Shown one piece after another: positions 46,946 through 58,121 of a DNA stretch of 64,000 bases; within the stretch, counting starts at the first letter, position 1, and each line of letters starts with the position of its first letter. The translations under genes were made by a program, and so were the position numbers. The DNA comes from Isoetes taiwanensis (taxonomy: Eukaryota; Streptophyta; Lycopodiopsida; Isoetales; Isoetaceae). The stretch covers positions 2,429,138 to 2,493,137 of the forward strand of contig JAJEKV010000071.1 of the NCBI GenBank assembly GCA_021234155.1, in the 5' to 3' direction. The notes under the pieces were generated by a model, which did no database searches, was not told the origin of the DNA, and saw only the letters and a program-made list of their open reading frames with translations.

Positions 46946-49900
46946 ATGATAAATGGTGCCAATGTAATATGTGCAAATGAGCAGCCTAGGAATGTCTAAC
47001 CTTTGAGTTCCAAGCCCAAGGCGATCGACACCTTCTTCGCATTAATTCCAGCCTCGGGAACTATTCGAAGAGTATTACGCACCGACACCGGAAGAAGGAA
47101 TCTCGCAGATGAGGTCAGATCTGCAAGAAATCAAAGCCATGCTGGTAGGCAGAGGAAGAAACAGGCAGGACCAGAATGTACAGGTCCCAGAGGCCCGTTC
47201 TCAGCACAAAGGAAAGGAGAAAAAGAGGAACCGACCCAGATCTTCTAGTTCCAGCTCGACTGGCTGGATTCAAGCTCGAGTCCGAGGAGGAGGAAAAGAA
47301 GAACGACGGGAAGGAAGAAAGAATAACGGGAGGCAAAGAAGGCCAATCGACTACCGTAAGAAGGTCGATTCGACCTTAAGTAATGTTTGAAAGCACGCAG
47401 CCGGAACAGAAGCCCGCGAAAAACAGATCGTGGATGGAAGCGGGCTAGCATGGCTAGACGAGATGAGTGAGTACGGAAATGCTTACGGCATGAAAGATAA
47501 AGATAAAAGGTGGTAGCCACCGCTAACTTGAAAGGGGCAGCCCATATTTGGTGGAGGGTTATGCTAAAAGCCCATGGAATGAGCGAGAGACAAGCGCGTG
47601 TTCACAAAGTTCGCAAGGGCTTTCAAAAAGCACTATGTTCCAAGAGAACACAAGTGCCACCAGATGCAAGCGCCCACAGATTGCAACATGGGGAACAAAC
47701 TCCCGACTGAAATATACACGAAGAGTTCATGAGGTTGAGGCTATATGTGCCAAAACTCAGCGAGAGAAGAGCAGTGGAAGGCTATGTGGAGGGGTTGAAT
47801 GAGGACCTACGGAAGATAGTCCGAGCCCTCAACCCACGCTCAGTATCGAAGGCGGAAGCGAAGGCACTGAGCCTACAAGGGACAGGGCCTCAGAAAAGTG
47901 AACCCAAGCAGTGGTATGACAAAGGAAAAGCATATGGAGGTCAGAGCCCAAGAGCAAACAGTCCATCGCCTGCAAAGACACCATACACCGGAAATCAATG
48001 GAAACAGCCAGAGAAAAAGCAGGTCAGCTTCAAAGATAAAGGACAAGGGGGAGGCTCAAATTATTCAAAGACAGTCAAGCAGTTCCTCAACTCCATCCCG
48101 AAAGAAAAGCGGCAGGAATGTATAGAAAAACAGTTGTGCTTCCGGTGTTTCCAGCTGGGGCATAGAACACACAACTGCCCGTTCGTAATGAATGCAGCAC
48201 TTGCGGAGATGGGAGGTTGGGAGACCCCGACAGAAGAAGAGGAGGACGAAGGACGCGACTATATCCATGGTGAGTGTCACATCTTTGCCGCCATAGACAC
48301 AGAAAGCGCAGAGAGCCAGTACCAAGTAATATCCACGATTGGTAAAATAGCCGCCAAATCTTTTATAGTCCTCATAGACTGTGGCAGTTCCCACAATTTC
48401 GCGTCACCAAGGATGGCACAAATGCTAAAGTTGAAAACACTAAAGTCTAAGCCCAGACCAGTAGTGTTAGCTAGCGGAGCCATCAGGCACACGACCGGCA
48501 AGAGGGTGAATTTCAATATAGACTTACCGGGTATCAATATTGAAATGGGAGCAGAGATCATGAGCATAGGAAAATATGATCTCATCATAGGTATGGAATA
48601 CCTCAATCCGGCGAAAGCACAAATAGATTGTGGAGAGCGGAAGGTGAAGCTCATGGCGCCTAACGGGAAAATCATAGAAATCTCAGGTAAGCAAGTGACA
48701 CCTATAATGCAATGCATGTCGAGTAAGAAATTACTTAGATGCATCAAAAGGGAGCAAGTTGCATACATCTTCAAATTAGAACTTGCCGAAGAAGAGGCAC
48801 CAGAAGATAAGGAAAATAAACCAGTAAGCAAACTACCCAAGCAGGTAGCCAAGCTAATATTCCATGACTTGTTCCCCAACGAAATCAAGGAGCTTCTGCC
48901 ATATAGAGGAGTAGAGTGCGAAATTGCACTCGAACCAGGCACTAAGCCCACGAGTAAGGCACCATATAGAATGACAGCTCACGAACTATCAGAGTTGAAG
49001 AAGCAATTGCAAGTGCTATTAGACCTAGGGTTCATAAGACCTAGTGTCTCCTCGTTCGAGCCCCCATATTATTCGGTCAAAAGAAAGATGGAAGCTTGAG
49101 GATGTGTATTGACTATCGTCAATTAAACAAACACACAATCAAGAACAAGTATGCCTTACCCGAGGCGGATGACCCGATGGATCAATTACAAGGCGCCAGT
49201 GGTCTTCTCGGTGATAGACTTAAGGTGCGGATATCATCAAGTCGAGAATCAAAGAGGAAGATATTCACAAGAAGAACAAGATCGGCCACTATGAATTCAC
49301 GATCCATGCCATTTGGCCTATCAAATGAACAAAGAACGTTCATAAGACTCATGAACGATATCTTTCGAGAATTCCTTGACACATTTGTTATCGTGTTCTT
49401 CGATGACATTTTGGTGTATAGCAAGTCCCTAGAGGAGCATATTCAGCACTTGAGAAGGGTACTTGAGAAGCCGAAGACACCCCTTTTATACGGTTGTCGA
49501 AATGTCATTTCGCCAATCGAAAAGAGTGGAATACTTGGGGCATATCATATCGCCAGACGGGCATCTCAACCGATCCCAAGAAAGATCCAAGCAGTTGATT
49601 GAATGGCGGCCACCAAAGAACATACACGAGGTGAGAAGTTTTTTGGGCTTAGGATATTATAGAAAGTTCATCAAGAACTTTGCTAAGATAGCAGCACCCT
49701 TAACGGACCTTACCAAGGCAGAAAAGATAAAAGACTGGGTGGCACATTGGCAAAAGAAGGCTCAAGTAGGATTTGAGAAGTTAAAGGAGGCCTTACACAA
49801 CGCCCTGCCTTTAACATTGCATGATCCGAGAAGGACAAGCTAGTCGCGAATCGATGCGCAAGCAAGATTGCGTGGGAGCGCCTTAATGCAAGAGGAAAGA

Positions 49901-50606
49901 GTCGAAAGCATACCATTCACGAAAAGATGAATGACGTAGACTCTCGCTACCCGATACATGATCGTGAGCTATTGGCGTTAGTAAAGAGCTTTTAAAGATC
50001 CGGAGACACTATCTATTGGGAAGGAATTTCCAATTAGATACCCACCACCGAGTCCGGCATTACATCTTCACGCTAACCATTGTTGAATTTAAGACAAAAA
50101 GATGGATGGAGTTCCTCGAAGAAAACGACTTGAGATTGTATACAAGCCGTGGAAAACTCAATGTGGTCGCAGACGCGCTCTATCAAAGGCACCCCCTTAA
50201 CAACAAGGGTGCATTGCAATGCCATATCAACACTTACTAGTGAGTTTGGCAAAGAAAATAGAAGAAACGCCAACAAAGGACTTCCGTGAAGTATGGGCTA
50301 GCCTCTCTAAAGAGGCAAGAAGGGACAAAGAGAGAGAAGCCTTCAAACATTTTAAGAAGGAAGGAAAGCTCTTGTACCATAAAAATAAGTTGTGTGTGCC
50401 GGAATCATCCGGAGTCAGAAGGTTGATTCTCCATGACACCCACAACAGCCCAATAGCCGGCCACGCAGGTTTTACGAAAACCTACTTCAAGATAAGAAGT
50501 AGTTACTATTGGCCAGGCATGAAGAAGCAGATAGCAAGGTACATACGCGAGTGTCAGCTATGCCAGCAGACCAAAGCGGAACAACTACGAATTCCAGGAG
50601 CATTAG
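46946..50606 (+). pseudogene. Gag-Pol of unit B, part 1 (Gag to integrase zinc domain)
   Basis: The frame 47729-49099 is open for 456 codons and gives the best view of Gag-PR. It has a zinc knuckle C-FR-C-FQLG-H-RTHN-C (48136-48177), a protease with LIDCGSSHNF (about 48370; Cys replaces the usual Thr/Ser of D-T/S-G), and the start of RT. RT ([10 protein letters not shown] at about 49395) is followed by frameshifted RNase H. The integrase zinc domain is clear at 50430-50590: HDTHNSPIAGHAGFTKTYF...YYWPGMKKQI...CQLCQQTK, giving the HHCC residues. The coding region is broken by the insertion at 50607 and continues at 58122. Confidence 0.9.
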
Positions 50607-50995
50607 AAGCCTTATGCAATTAAATTGAGAGATATGACTCATTTTTGCAAGTGAGAAAATTGGTTCACGCATCAAATTAACATTATTTATAAAACAACTC
50701 ATATTCAATAAAAATTTGAAAAGGAATTTGATGTAGTAATCCATAACTAACAACTATCAAGTAGTACAGTGAATTGTAAATTTTATTCCAATGGACCCGG
50801 ACCCATACATAACATCCGTCCAACATATTCCAACGTATCTTTCACAATATATCTTTCACAATGTCTAAAAATTCCGAGCTTTATTCACGAGTGGTTTTTA
50901 ACCCTTTTTTTTTCTCCTTTTCAATTTGTGTTGTGATCCCTGCATGTAGAAAAACATTGAAACACAAAACGTTTTTAAGAAGCATTATGGAATAA

Positions 50996-53801
50996 CTAGT
51001 AAAGGTGCCCAGCGTTGCTGGGCATAAGTTGGGGGCATGTAAATATTATGGCCGCAATGATAAAAGCGAACCATTACAGACCATGACAAACTCTTCAAGC
51101 CCTTACCAATCGTAATGGCATAAGGAGAAACAATTTCCTATGTAACCTTGTGGCCTAGGTATATGATCTCAAGCTTGTACATTTTAAATGTCCTTTTAAA
51201 TGCAAAAAATTATAATATTAGAGTTGACCCAACATTTAAAATGTCAAGGGTTGTTTGCTCTCACATAGCAAGGGTTCTTTGCTCTCACGTAGCTTTGGGC
51301 AATAATTTAGTCCATTAGTATTTTTGTACCGCTTTTAGTTTGTGTAAGCTTTGTACATAATCGATAAGACTTCGGGATGTTGCTTATGCATGCAAGAAAA
51401 AATATAATGACTTCAGATGTTGCTTATGCATGCAAAGTATTTTGTAAGGTGTTATTATTTATTATCTATGATAATGTTTTTCTATTTTTGCCATTTCACC
51501 ATGGCATTTCAAATAACACCATCAATGTTCTTAAATTTGGTTTTGCATTGGCAATTCAGCCAACATTCGAATCGAATAAAGAATTCCAAAAGTACAATAA
51601 GTGTATCAAGCTTCCAATAAGTACCTGTACAATAAGTGATGCAACCAACTGAACAATCAGATCCACATTTGAGTCACACCGGCATGGTTATATTGCCTTG
51701 TAAGAACTAACAATAACTGCAAGATGGAATGTATTATAAAGAATGAAGAGTACAATTCAAATACTATTGGATGTGCATAAATATCCATAATGTTACAGGA
51801 ATCTCAAATTTTTTACTTCCATGACCTTTTGCTGGATGATATAAGTAGGAATTTCTTTTGTATTGAACTTATGTGGCAGTAGACATAGACTGGCTTGTGC
51901 CAAACGCACAAACTTCTATTTTTCGAAGATCATAGTGCAATTTCTATGAGGTATTCAACCAGACTAAATGATGCAATCCTGAAAAGAGAAACGTCTAGAG
52001 GTTAAATGTTGTACCACAACAGTAGAGAAAATTGTCCTATTCAAGCCCTAGCTTAGCTGTTCAAAAACAAATTAAAAAGCAAAGCAAAGCTTACCCCAAT
52101 TTGCAGCTTCGGATTTAGATTCAGAATAGCTTTTTTTTCCAGTTCAAACATGAATTACTCAGCAAATGTAGGCGTCAATTTAATGTAGACGCCAATTTCT
52201 TTTGAAACAACACAATTGGTTTGTACCGCTTATGGACAGACCTGCAAAGCAACCCACACTAATGATGTGCATCCTAAAAACACATGCATATTATTATGTT
52301 TGCATTATTGATGTAGCACAACAGGCAGAAACTTATTTCAATTGGAAAGCAAACGCACAATAGTTAAACTCCGATAGCTTTATTTATAGTTCAAACATGG
52401 ATTATTCAGATAGCTTTATTTATAGTTCAAACATGGATTATTCAGCAAAATGTAGACGTCAATTTCTCTTGAAACAACATAACTGGTTTGTAGCACTTTT
52501 GGATGGACAGACCTGCAAATCAACCAAACACTAATGACAATTCCATGGCCAGTTTCCATCTCCTAAATAAGATCCCTGAACCTACACTTTTTGCATATTT
52601 ACATCGACATGCTATAATGCCAGAAGAGATTGTATTTACCTTCACACGAAGCAGAAGAAAACTATGCACATGCTGCTGTTCTACACGTTTGCTGGTGATT
52701 TGCTGGCCTGGTGATTTGCTGGCCTGGTGGTTTGTTGGTTTGGTTTGTTTTGCTGCTTTTGTTATAAGAAAATGCAGCGTTAGTTGCTTCAACCTAACAA
52801 AGAAAAGCTTCCAAATCTCTTTATCACGATAGCAAATTACAGTCTAACAGTGGTAGAAATTGATGCATCCTACACAAAGCAAATTAAAAAAATACCTCAT
52901 CTCAGATCCATCCAAGCCAGACATACACTTTCTTAGTCACTGCAGATCAACCCCAATAGGCCAATATTACATAGTGGTTTCCGCCTTTGAGAGACAGGGA
53001 GCCTATACCACCAGCGGCAATTCTGAGATACGAAGGAGCATATACTTCCCCAACTCCAGTTTATCCAGACAATGCCCCACTAAGAAACGACACTGTTTTC
53101 TTCAACAAAACCCAAACGAAAATCAGGAGTCTGGATTCAGAAGATACCCAATCGAGGTTCCAGAGATAGTAGCCATGAATCTGTATTACATGATCTCGCT
53201 AAATATAAGGCCTTGCACTGTAGAAGACTTCGGCAGAATATATCCATGCTAAGTGCTGGACATGGCATCATGCCATTTTATACTTATAATAAGAAGCCAG
53301 AAACCACGCATTCCAGAATCCTGCTTTCTAGAACCATGAACAGAGGTTTTGAGAGATGAACCCTCATTATCAGTTTGTCTCTCCTCCGAATATCTACCTC
53401 AAAGCCAATGACAGGCATGAAGCAACTTGCTTCTCTGGCGAGAAATCCTGAAAAGCCAAGCTAAAAAAAGGCATGAAGTCGCTTGCTTCTCCTCCGGAAA
53501 ATCCTGCAAGCAAAAACGGCCATGGGGCAACTACATGAATCGATCAAGGCCTGGGTTGCTGTGCTCACAGCGGTAGCTAGGGCAAGGAAAAAAAAACGTG
53601 TTTACAGGCTGATGTGGTCATGGCCGTCAGACTCGGAAGGGCTTCGCAGAATAAAGGGCATTTGGACCATCGAAAAAAGAGATTATATTTAAAAAAAAGG
53701 GGCTTTGTTTGGACCCTTCGATCTGGTTAGGCCATCTGTGGCCGTCCGATCTAGGGCTGGATCCAAATCCAGGAATTACGACATAACATTATAATATAGG
53801 A
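50996..53801 (-). mobile_element. Helitron copy 3 (2806 bp)
   Basis: Reverse orientation. CTAG (50996-50999) is followed by the hairpin at 51007-51023; the 5' end TCC...CATTATAATATAGGA lies at 53801. It is flanked by host A (50995) and T (53802). It is near-identical to copies 1 and 2. Differences such as CTGGGC to CCGGC and CTTCAGATG to CTTCGGGATG fall at CTG/CAG. Confidence 0.93.
52987..53252 (+). pseudogene. Laccase-like exon fragment in Helitron copy 3
   Basis: Same remnant as in copies 1 and 2, here on the plus strand because the Helitron is inverted: AAILRYEGAYTSPTP, then in the other frame YPIEVPEIVAMNLYYMISLN and IRPC. Confidence 0.65.
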
Positions 53802-55800
53802 TAGGATCCCAAATCAATGTGAAATTAGAAATCGCCCAAAATTGCAACTTTGTCTAAAGGCTAGCTGCAAGAGATATAGATAGAGATATAGATAAGGTCA
53901 TTGTGCGCATTATTTTATTGATGATTTCATGCTTAATCTTGTGAGGCAGACATGCCAAACAATGAATGGTCTCAAAATTCTGCAATTCAAATCACAGCAG
54001 TATTGGGCAAAAATCCACGTCCAATCTAATTAGAAAAAAACATGCTCCAAAGGAGGTCTGAACCTGGAATTGATCAAGATGAACATCTGGAGTTTCACAG
54101 GATATGTAGGCTGAGAGAATATATATCCCACATAATAAAAAAGATTGCAGGTTAGAAGGCAGAAGAAATCATGCAGAGGCAATCTTTCCAATTTTGAGCA
54201 AGCAATTTGGAGGACTTGCCAATCTTTCCAATTTTGAGCAAGCAATTTGGAGGACTTGGCACAAGTATCTACGCATCAGGAACCCCTTAAGAAGCAAGAG
54301 AGACTCAAATCAATGTGAGGGCCGTGTATGGGAAGGAATCAACTGCTACTGAAGTGCCATTCTCTGAGTATTTCTAATTTCTACTTTGACCAGGTTCAAA
54401 AGATACACAAGCATCTACCATATATTCTGCTCTTCCATTAAACATAGTCAAGGTAAAAAATTACCTGCAGTAGGTAAAGTAGGTAAAGCTGGAGAACGAA
54501 CAACCAGAAAACGGCAAGATAGAGGCTCAAAAATCATCCCTGCAAATCCGCCAGTCACCAGAAATGTGGTGCATTGGATCGCGGACTCAAGTCCTTGCCA
54601 TCAAGTTCACTTTTTTTTTCTACCATCCCTGACAAGAAAACCCACTTCGTTTTCCACAGTAGATCATTTCTTATAGCATTACACGAACCCGTTCTCATGT
54701 TTTAGAGATAGATTTGCTTCCCTTTTCTGAATTGGTAAAACCAGTCTGAAGATATTATTCTCAGTCAATTTTAGTCCGGATCTTGTTTTACAGATGAAAG
54801 GTAATCCCTTTCGAGAGTTCACATTTTTTTTTCTCATTGAAGCTTTTAGCAGGATCTGAGATACGTGCTTGAGAAACAAGAGATATGAAGCAAAAACACA
54901 TCATCGTTTTTCAGAATCGAGTTAGTTAATATGCATAAGAAAGAACTCATGTAGAATGCGGCAAGATTTGGCAAGACCTACCTTGAACTGGTGCTATCTT
55001 GGACGGATTTCTATAATACCTATCTGGAGATAGTATCCTACATGCCGAATCAGTAGCGCTCCCGCAGAATGACGACGTTTTATCCTTCCAAGAACCCGAC
55101 CTGACATGCAAAAACGCCAAGAAGTTGGGATTCAAAAAATGTATGCTATTTTTAGTGCTTTTTTTGAATTCACAGTAACCTCCTGCGCCACGTACAGAGG
55201 CCCAGCACATGAAGACCGACACAGCGAACATGTATGCCTACACAAGCAGCGAACGCCGAAAAAGTTTTGGAAGCCGGTTTGCATTGGGACAGCCGTTTTG
55301 AATGCCCAGGAGAACTAGAAGCCAAGGACAAAATCTTCTATGGCGCCATCTCAACAGAGTTGAGATCTGTAGAAACTACAAATTTTGTAGTCGGGATTGC
55401 AATGTGGCGCAGGAAATTCCATAAAAAACCTAATGGAGATGGGCTCTAAGGCATCTCTTATATTGCGGAAAGGTGCTTCAAGACCATACGATGGCATAGA
55501 ACAAAATAACATCAGGCCGGATGCAAAAGGTAAACCCTCTCTTTATACTCTTGGGATGCTCTTTTCTTTTCATATTGAAATATTTTCCATGCATTTACCG
55601 TACATGTTTTACCCTTTCACCTTTCACTTGTTGTATTAGATTTGTGTGTGTGGTAATATAGTGGATATGGGCGAGTCAAAATATTTAAATACCATTGTTA
55701 TTGTAATGGTGTCGATGGCTGGGTATAATCCTTCCTTCCATCCCTAGCAATATAAGTGTGACAATTTAGATTGAGTATGTAGCATGGCCAATTGTAGGGT
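53802..55800. other. Interior of the TIR element, no identified gene
   Basis: Contains a direct duplication of about 45 bp (CAATCTTTCCAATTTTGAGCAAGCAATTTGGAGGACTTG, 54180-54258). An open frame at 55234-55449 (71 residues, with GLHWDSRFECPGELEAKDKI) looks exon-like, but I do not recognise it. Confidence 0.4.
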
Positions 55801-55831
55801 TCATAGATCATAGCTCGAGCTTATTATATAA

Positions 55832-56030
55832 TTGGCTCCTTATAGATCACGGACTTCAGTCCGTAGTCTCACAAACATTGGACTTGCTTATCACATAGTT
55901 GGCTCCTTATAGATCACGGACTTGAGTCCGTAGTCTCACAAACATTGGACTTGCTTATCATATAGTTGGCTCCTTATAGATCACGGACTTGAGTCCGTAG
56001 TCTCACAAACATTGGCCTTAAATCCATAGT
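55832..56030. repeat. 67-bp tandem repeat, three units
   Basis: Units start at 55832, 55899 and 55966 with TTGGCTCCTTATAGATCACGGACTT. Each contains the palindrome ACGGACTTGAGTCCGT (or CAG in the centre). Confidence 0.92.
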
Positions 56031-56307
56031 TCAAAATAAATCTCTACACTATGGGACTAAGGTCAAATGATATTTTCGTTGGACTTTCTTGATGTGGATA
56101 TGCTTATCTCCATTATTGTTGGCTCCATAAGATGCATTCATTTCCCCAAGTTCACGGACTTAAGTCCGTAATCTCAAGTTACAACTTATGCTCATTTTTA
56201 GTTGATTGGCTCCATAACATGCATTTGTTTTCTCTAGTTCACGGACTCAAGTCCGTAGCTCAAATTCATATTCTCAACTTGAGTCTAGTTTACGCACTTA
56301 AGTCCGT
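55849..56307. repeat. Six dispersed 16-bp palindromes ACGGACTT..AAGTCCGT
   Basis: Sites: 55849, 55916, 55983, 56154, 56241 and 56292, with a degenerate one near 56739. The flanks of the core stay GGACT/AGTCC while the centre varies symmetrically or nearly so (TTGA, TTAA, TCAA). They could be binding sites for a dimeric protein, for example the element's transposase. Confidence 0.85.
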
Positions 56308-57577
56308 ACCTCAAGGTACCTCTTGTGCAGCCAAAGAACATGACTCAAACGAGTATGACTGACCTCACACATGATTCACAAACTGAACCTGTGGGTTAAC
56401 GGTGCATTTCCATGACCCTGTTCCGGACCCAACCTGGCCTGACCATTTGCATCCAAGTCAGGGTGTTTTGAAGTGTCTATTTCCATGAGGCAAGACTCTT
56501 ATTGCATAACCTACAATGAAGAAGTAAGACTCTTACTCTGTTGCATAACCTACAATGAAGAAGCAACTTACTGTTTCTTCAGGAACAGGTCGGTGGAAGA
56601 ACATGTAAGAATCTAGTGCAGGCTCATCTCATTGGCAGGAGCCTGGCCAGGGTAGCCACCAGTCTAGGTCAAACAGAGCATGGAAACGAGTTTTGGTGCA
56701 CCCTGGCTTACAAGCCTCTAAGATGATCTCACGAAGTTCATGGACTTGAGTCTTTAGTGCCACGTTGCATGTATTTGTATCTTTTTCTGTTTCACTCCAT
56801 ATTGTCTACTGACTTGAGGTCGTCGTTGAGATTCGGAACCTTTTAGTGTAACATTACATTGTGGTACCACTTTCTTATACCCACTCTTCCTTCCGCACTC
56901 AACCTTAGTTTGTGTCTATAATGGAATCATAGATATGAGACTATGGCTACAATTAGTTATAGTAATCTTAAAATATTATATGTTCTCTAGTAAGTTGAAT
57001 AGTGAGAATGGAAAATTGGGAACAAAGCTGGAGATGACAAGTAAACAAGAATATTAGTTGAGAGAATGCTTGGACGAGAGTAGACTTTTTTTCCTCAGCT
57101 AACTTGATTTGTTCTTCGAGGCATTCAATGACAAGACCTCTAGTTTTGTCTTAACGTTTTCTAGCATGGTGCAAAATGAGCTTCATTATAGTGTTTATAG
57201 CTAAGTGAATGTCCAATCAATAAAAAATTAAAACAACTAATTCGAGAGGTTGATTCCAAATGGAAGTTTTGCACACTTCACAGCTCTTAATGTACAAATG
57301 TAAATTACCTCCATTTTTCTATGTATTATATAAATTACCCTTGTGGGCGAGGTGCATACCAATGCACGTGGGCGAGCATTGCGGAGGTGGCAATCCACTA
57401 CCAAGACTTGCTTTAAACTCTTATGTGGCATAAAAGCCCACAAGGGCACTTTATAAAACATAAAATGGACTTGCTAAGTAGAAGTATCTCGTCAACATCC
57501 ATTGGATGGGAATCATAGGTCAACTTGGATTTTCTCATGCTATTATTTATATGCCATTACATCGGCTTGTATCACAT

Positions 57578-57630
57578 CTGGAGACAAACAGACTTGAACC
57601 ACTAACACAAGGATTTTCAGCCCTTCGTGA
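57578..57630 (-). pseudogene. Mitochondrial-type tRNA-Phe 3'-half remnant
   Basis: The minus strand shows GGGCTGAAAATCCTTGTGTT (anticodon arm with GAA anticodon) followed by AGTGGTTCAAGTCTG (T arm). This matches plant mitochondrial trnF in its anticodon and T regions. The 5' half is missing and the acceptor is diverged, so it is not functional. Confidence 0.55.
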
Positions 57631-57634
57631 TAAT

Positions 57635-57706
57635 GCTGGAGAAGGACTTGAACCTACAATTGTTAGAGTATGAGCCTGATGAGCTAAACCATTCCTCTAT
57701 CCTAGC
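57635..57706 (-). pseudogene. Mitochondrial-type initiator tRNA-Met (CAU) remnant
   Basis: The minus strand reads GATAGAGGAATGGTTTAGCTCATCAGGCTCATACTCT, then TGTAGGTTCAAGTCC. The D arm AGAGGAATxGGT..CTCATCAGGCTCAT is characteristic of plant mitochondrial fMet tRNA. The anticodon stem and acceptor contain mismatches, so this is a pseudogene, or a tRNA-derived repeat with A- and B-box-like sequences. Confidence 0.6.
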
Positions 57707-57885
57707 AAGGACTACGTGCATGTTGGTAATTGTATTAGTTTTACATGATTTAAAAAAAAAACAGAAGTAATTTGGTAATAATTTCAATAAAACTCCCTTT
57801 ACTAAGATAGTAATACTTTTTGCAAGTAGGTTTCTCTTTTAAATGCATTATTCGTTCATCTGTATCTAATCCAGTGATTGTTCCA

Positions 57886-57960
57886 ATTATTTATAACCAT
57901 GTGGGCCCGTTATCACGGACTAATATCCATGTGGGCCCGTTATCACGGACTAATATGTGT
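57886..57960. repeat. 33-bp direct duplication
   Basis: CCATGTGGGCCCGTTATCACGGACTAATAT occurs twice in succession, near the right end of the TIR element. Confidence 0.9.
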
Positions 57961-58121
57961 GTTTAGAATCATCTTTATCTTTGCATATAACTTTGAATGG
58001 TACATTAAGAAGATGATAAAGGATGCAACAAATGACTTCACGATGATAAAAGGACTTCAAAACTAGTCAATATGATTCAAAATGAGAAGTGGGATTCTCT
58101 CAATTTAATTGCATAAGGCTT

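Larger units (their letters stand above)
50607..58121. mobile_element. 7.5-kb terminal-inverted-repeat element in unit B
   Basis: Ends AAGCCTTATGCAATTAAATTGAGAG (left) and its reverse complement (right), 25 bp perfect and then an imperfect extension. It is flanked by TTAG on both sides (50603-50606 and 58122-58125), a 4-bp target duplication (5 bp, TTAGA, is also possible). Unit A shows the empty site GCATTAGAGCC. Helitron copy 3 lies inside. I see no transposase, so it is non-autonomous and the superfamily is unclear. Confidence 0.85.

Noticed and set aside
55832-56310. CRISPR-like array of palindromic repeats
   Set aside because: The units are contiguous 67-bp tandem repeats without variable spacers, and the context is eukaryotic transposon DNA.
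57635-57706. A functional tRNA gene
   Set aside because: Anticodon stem and acceptor stem contain several mismatches.
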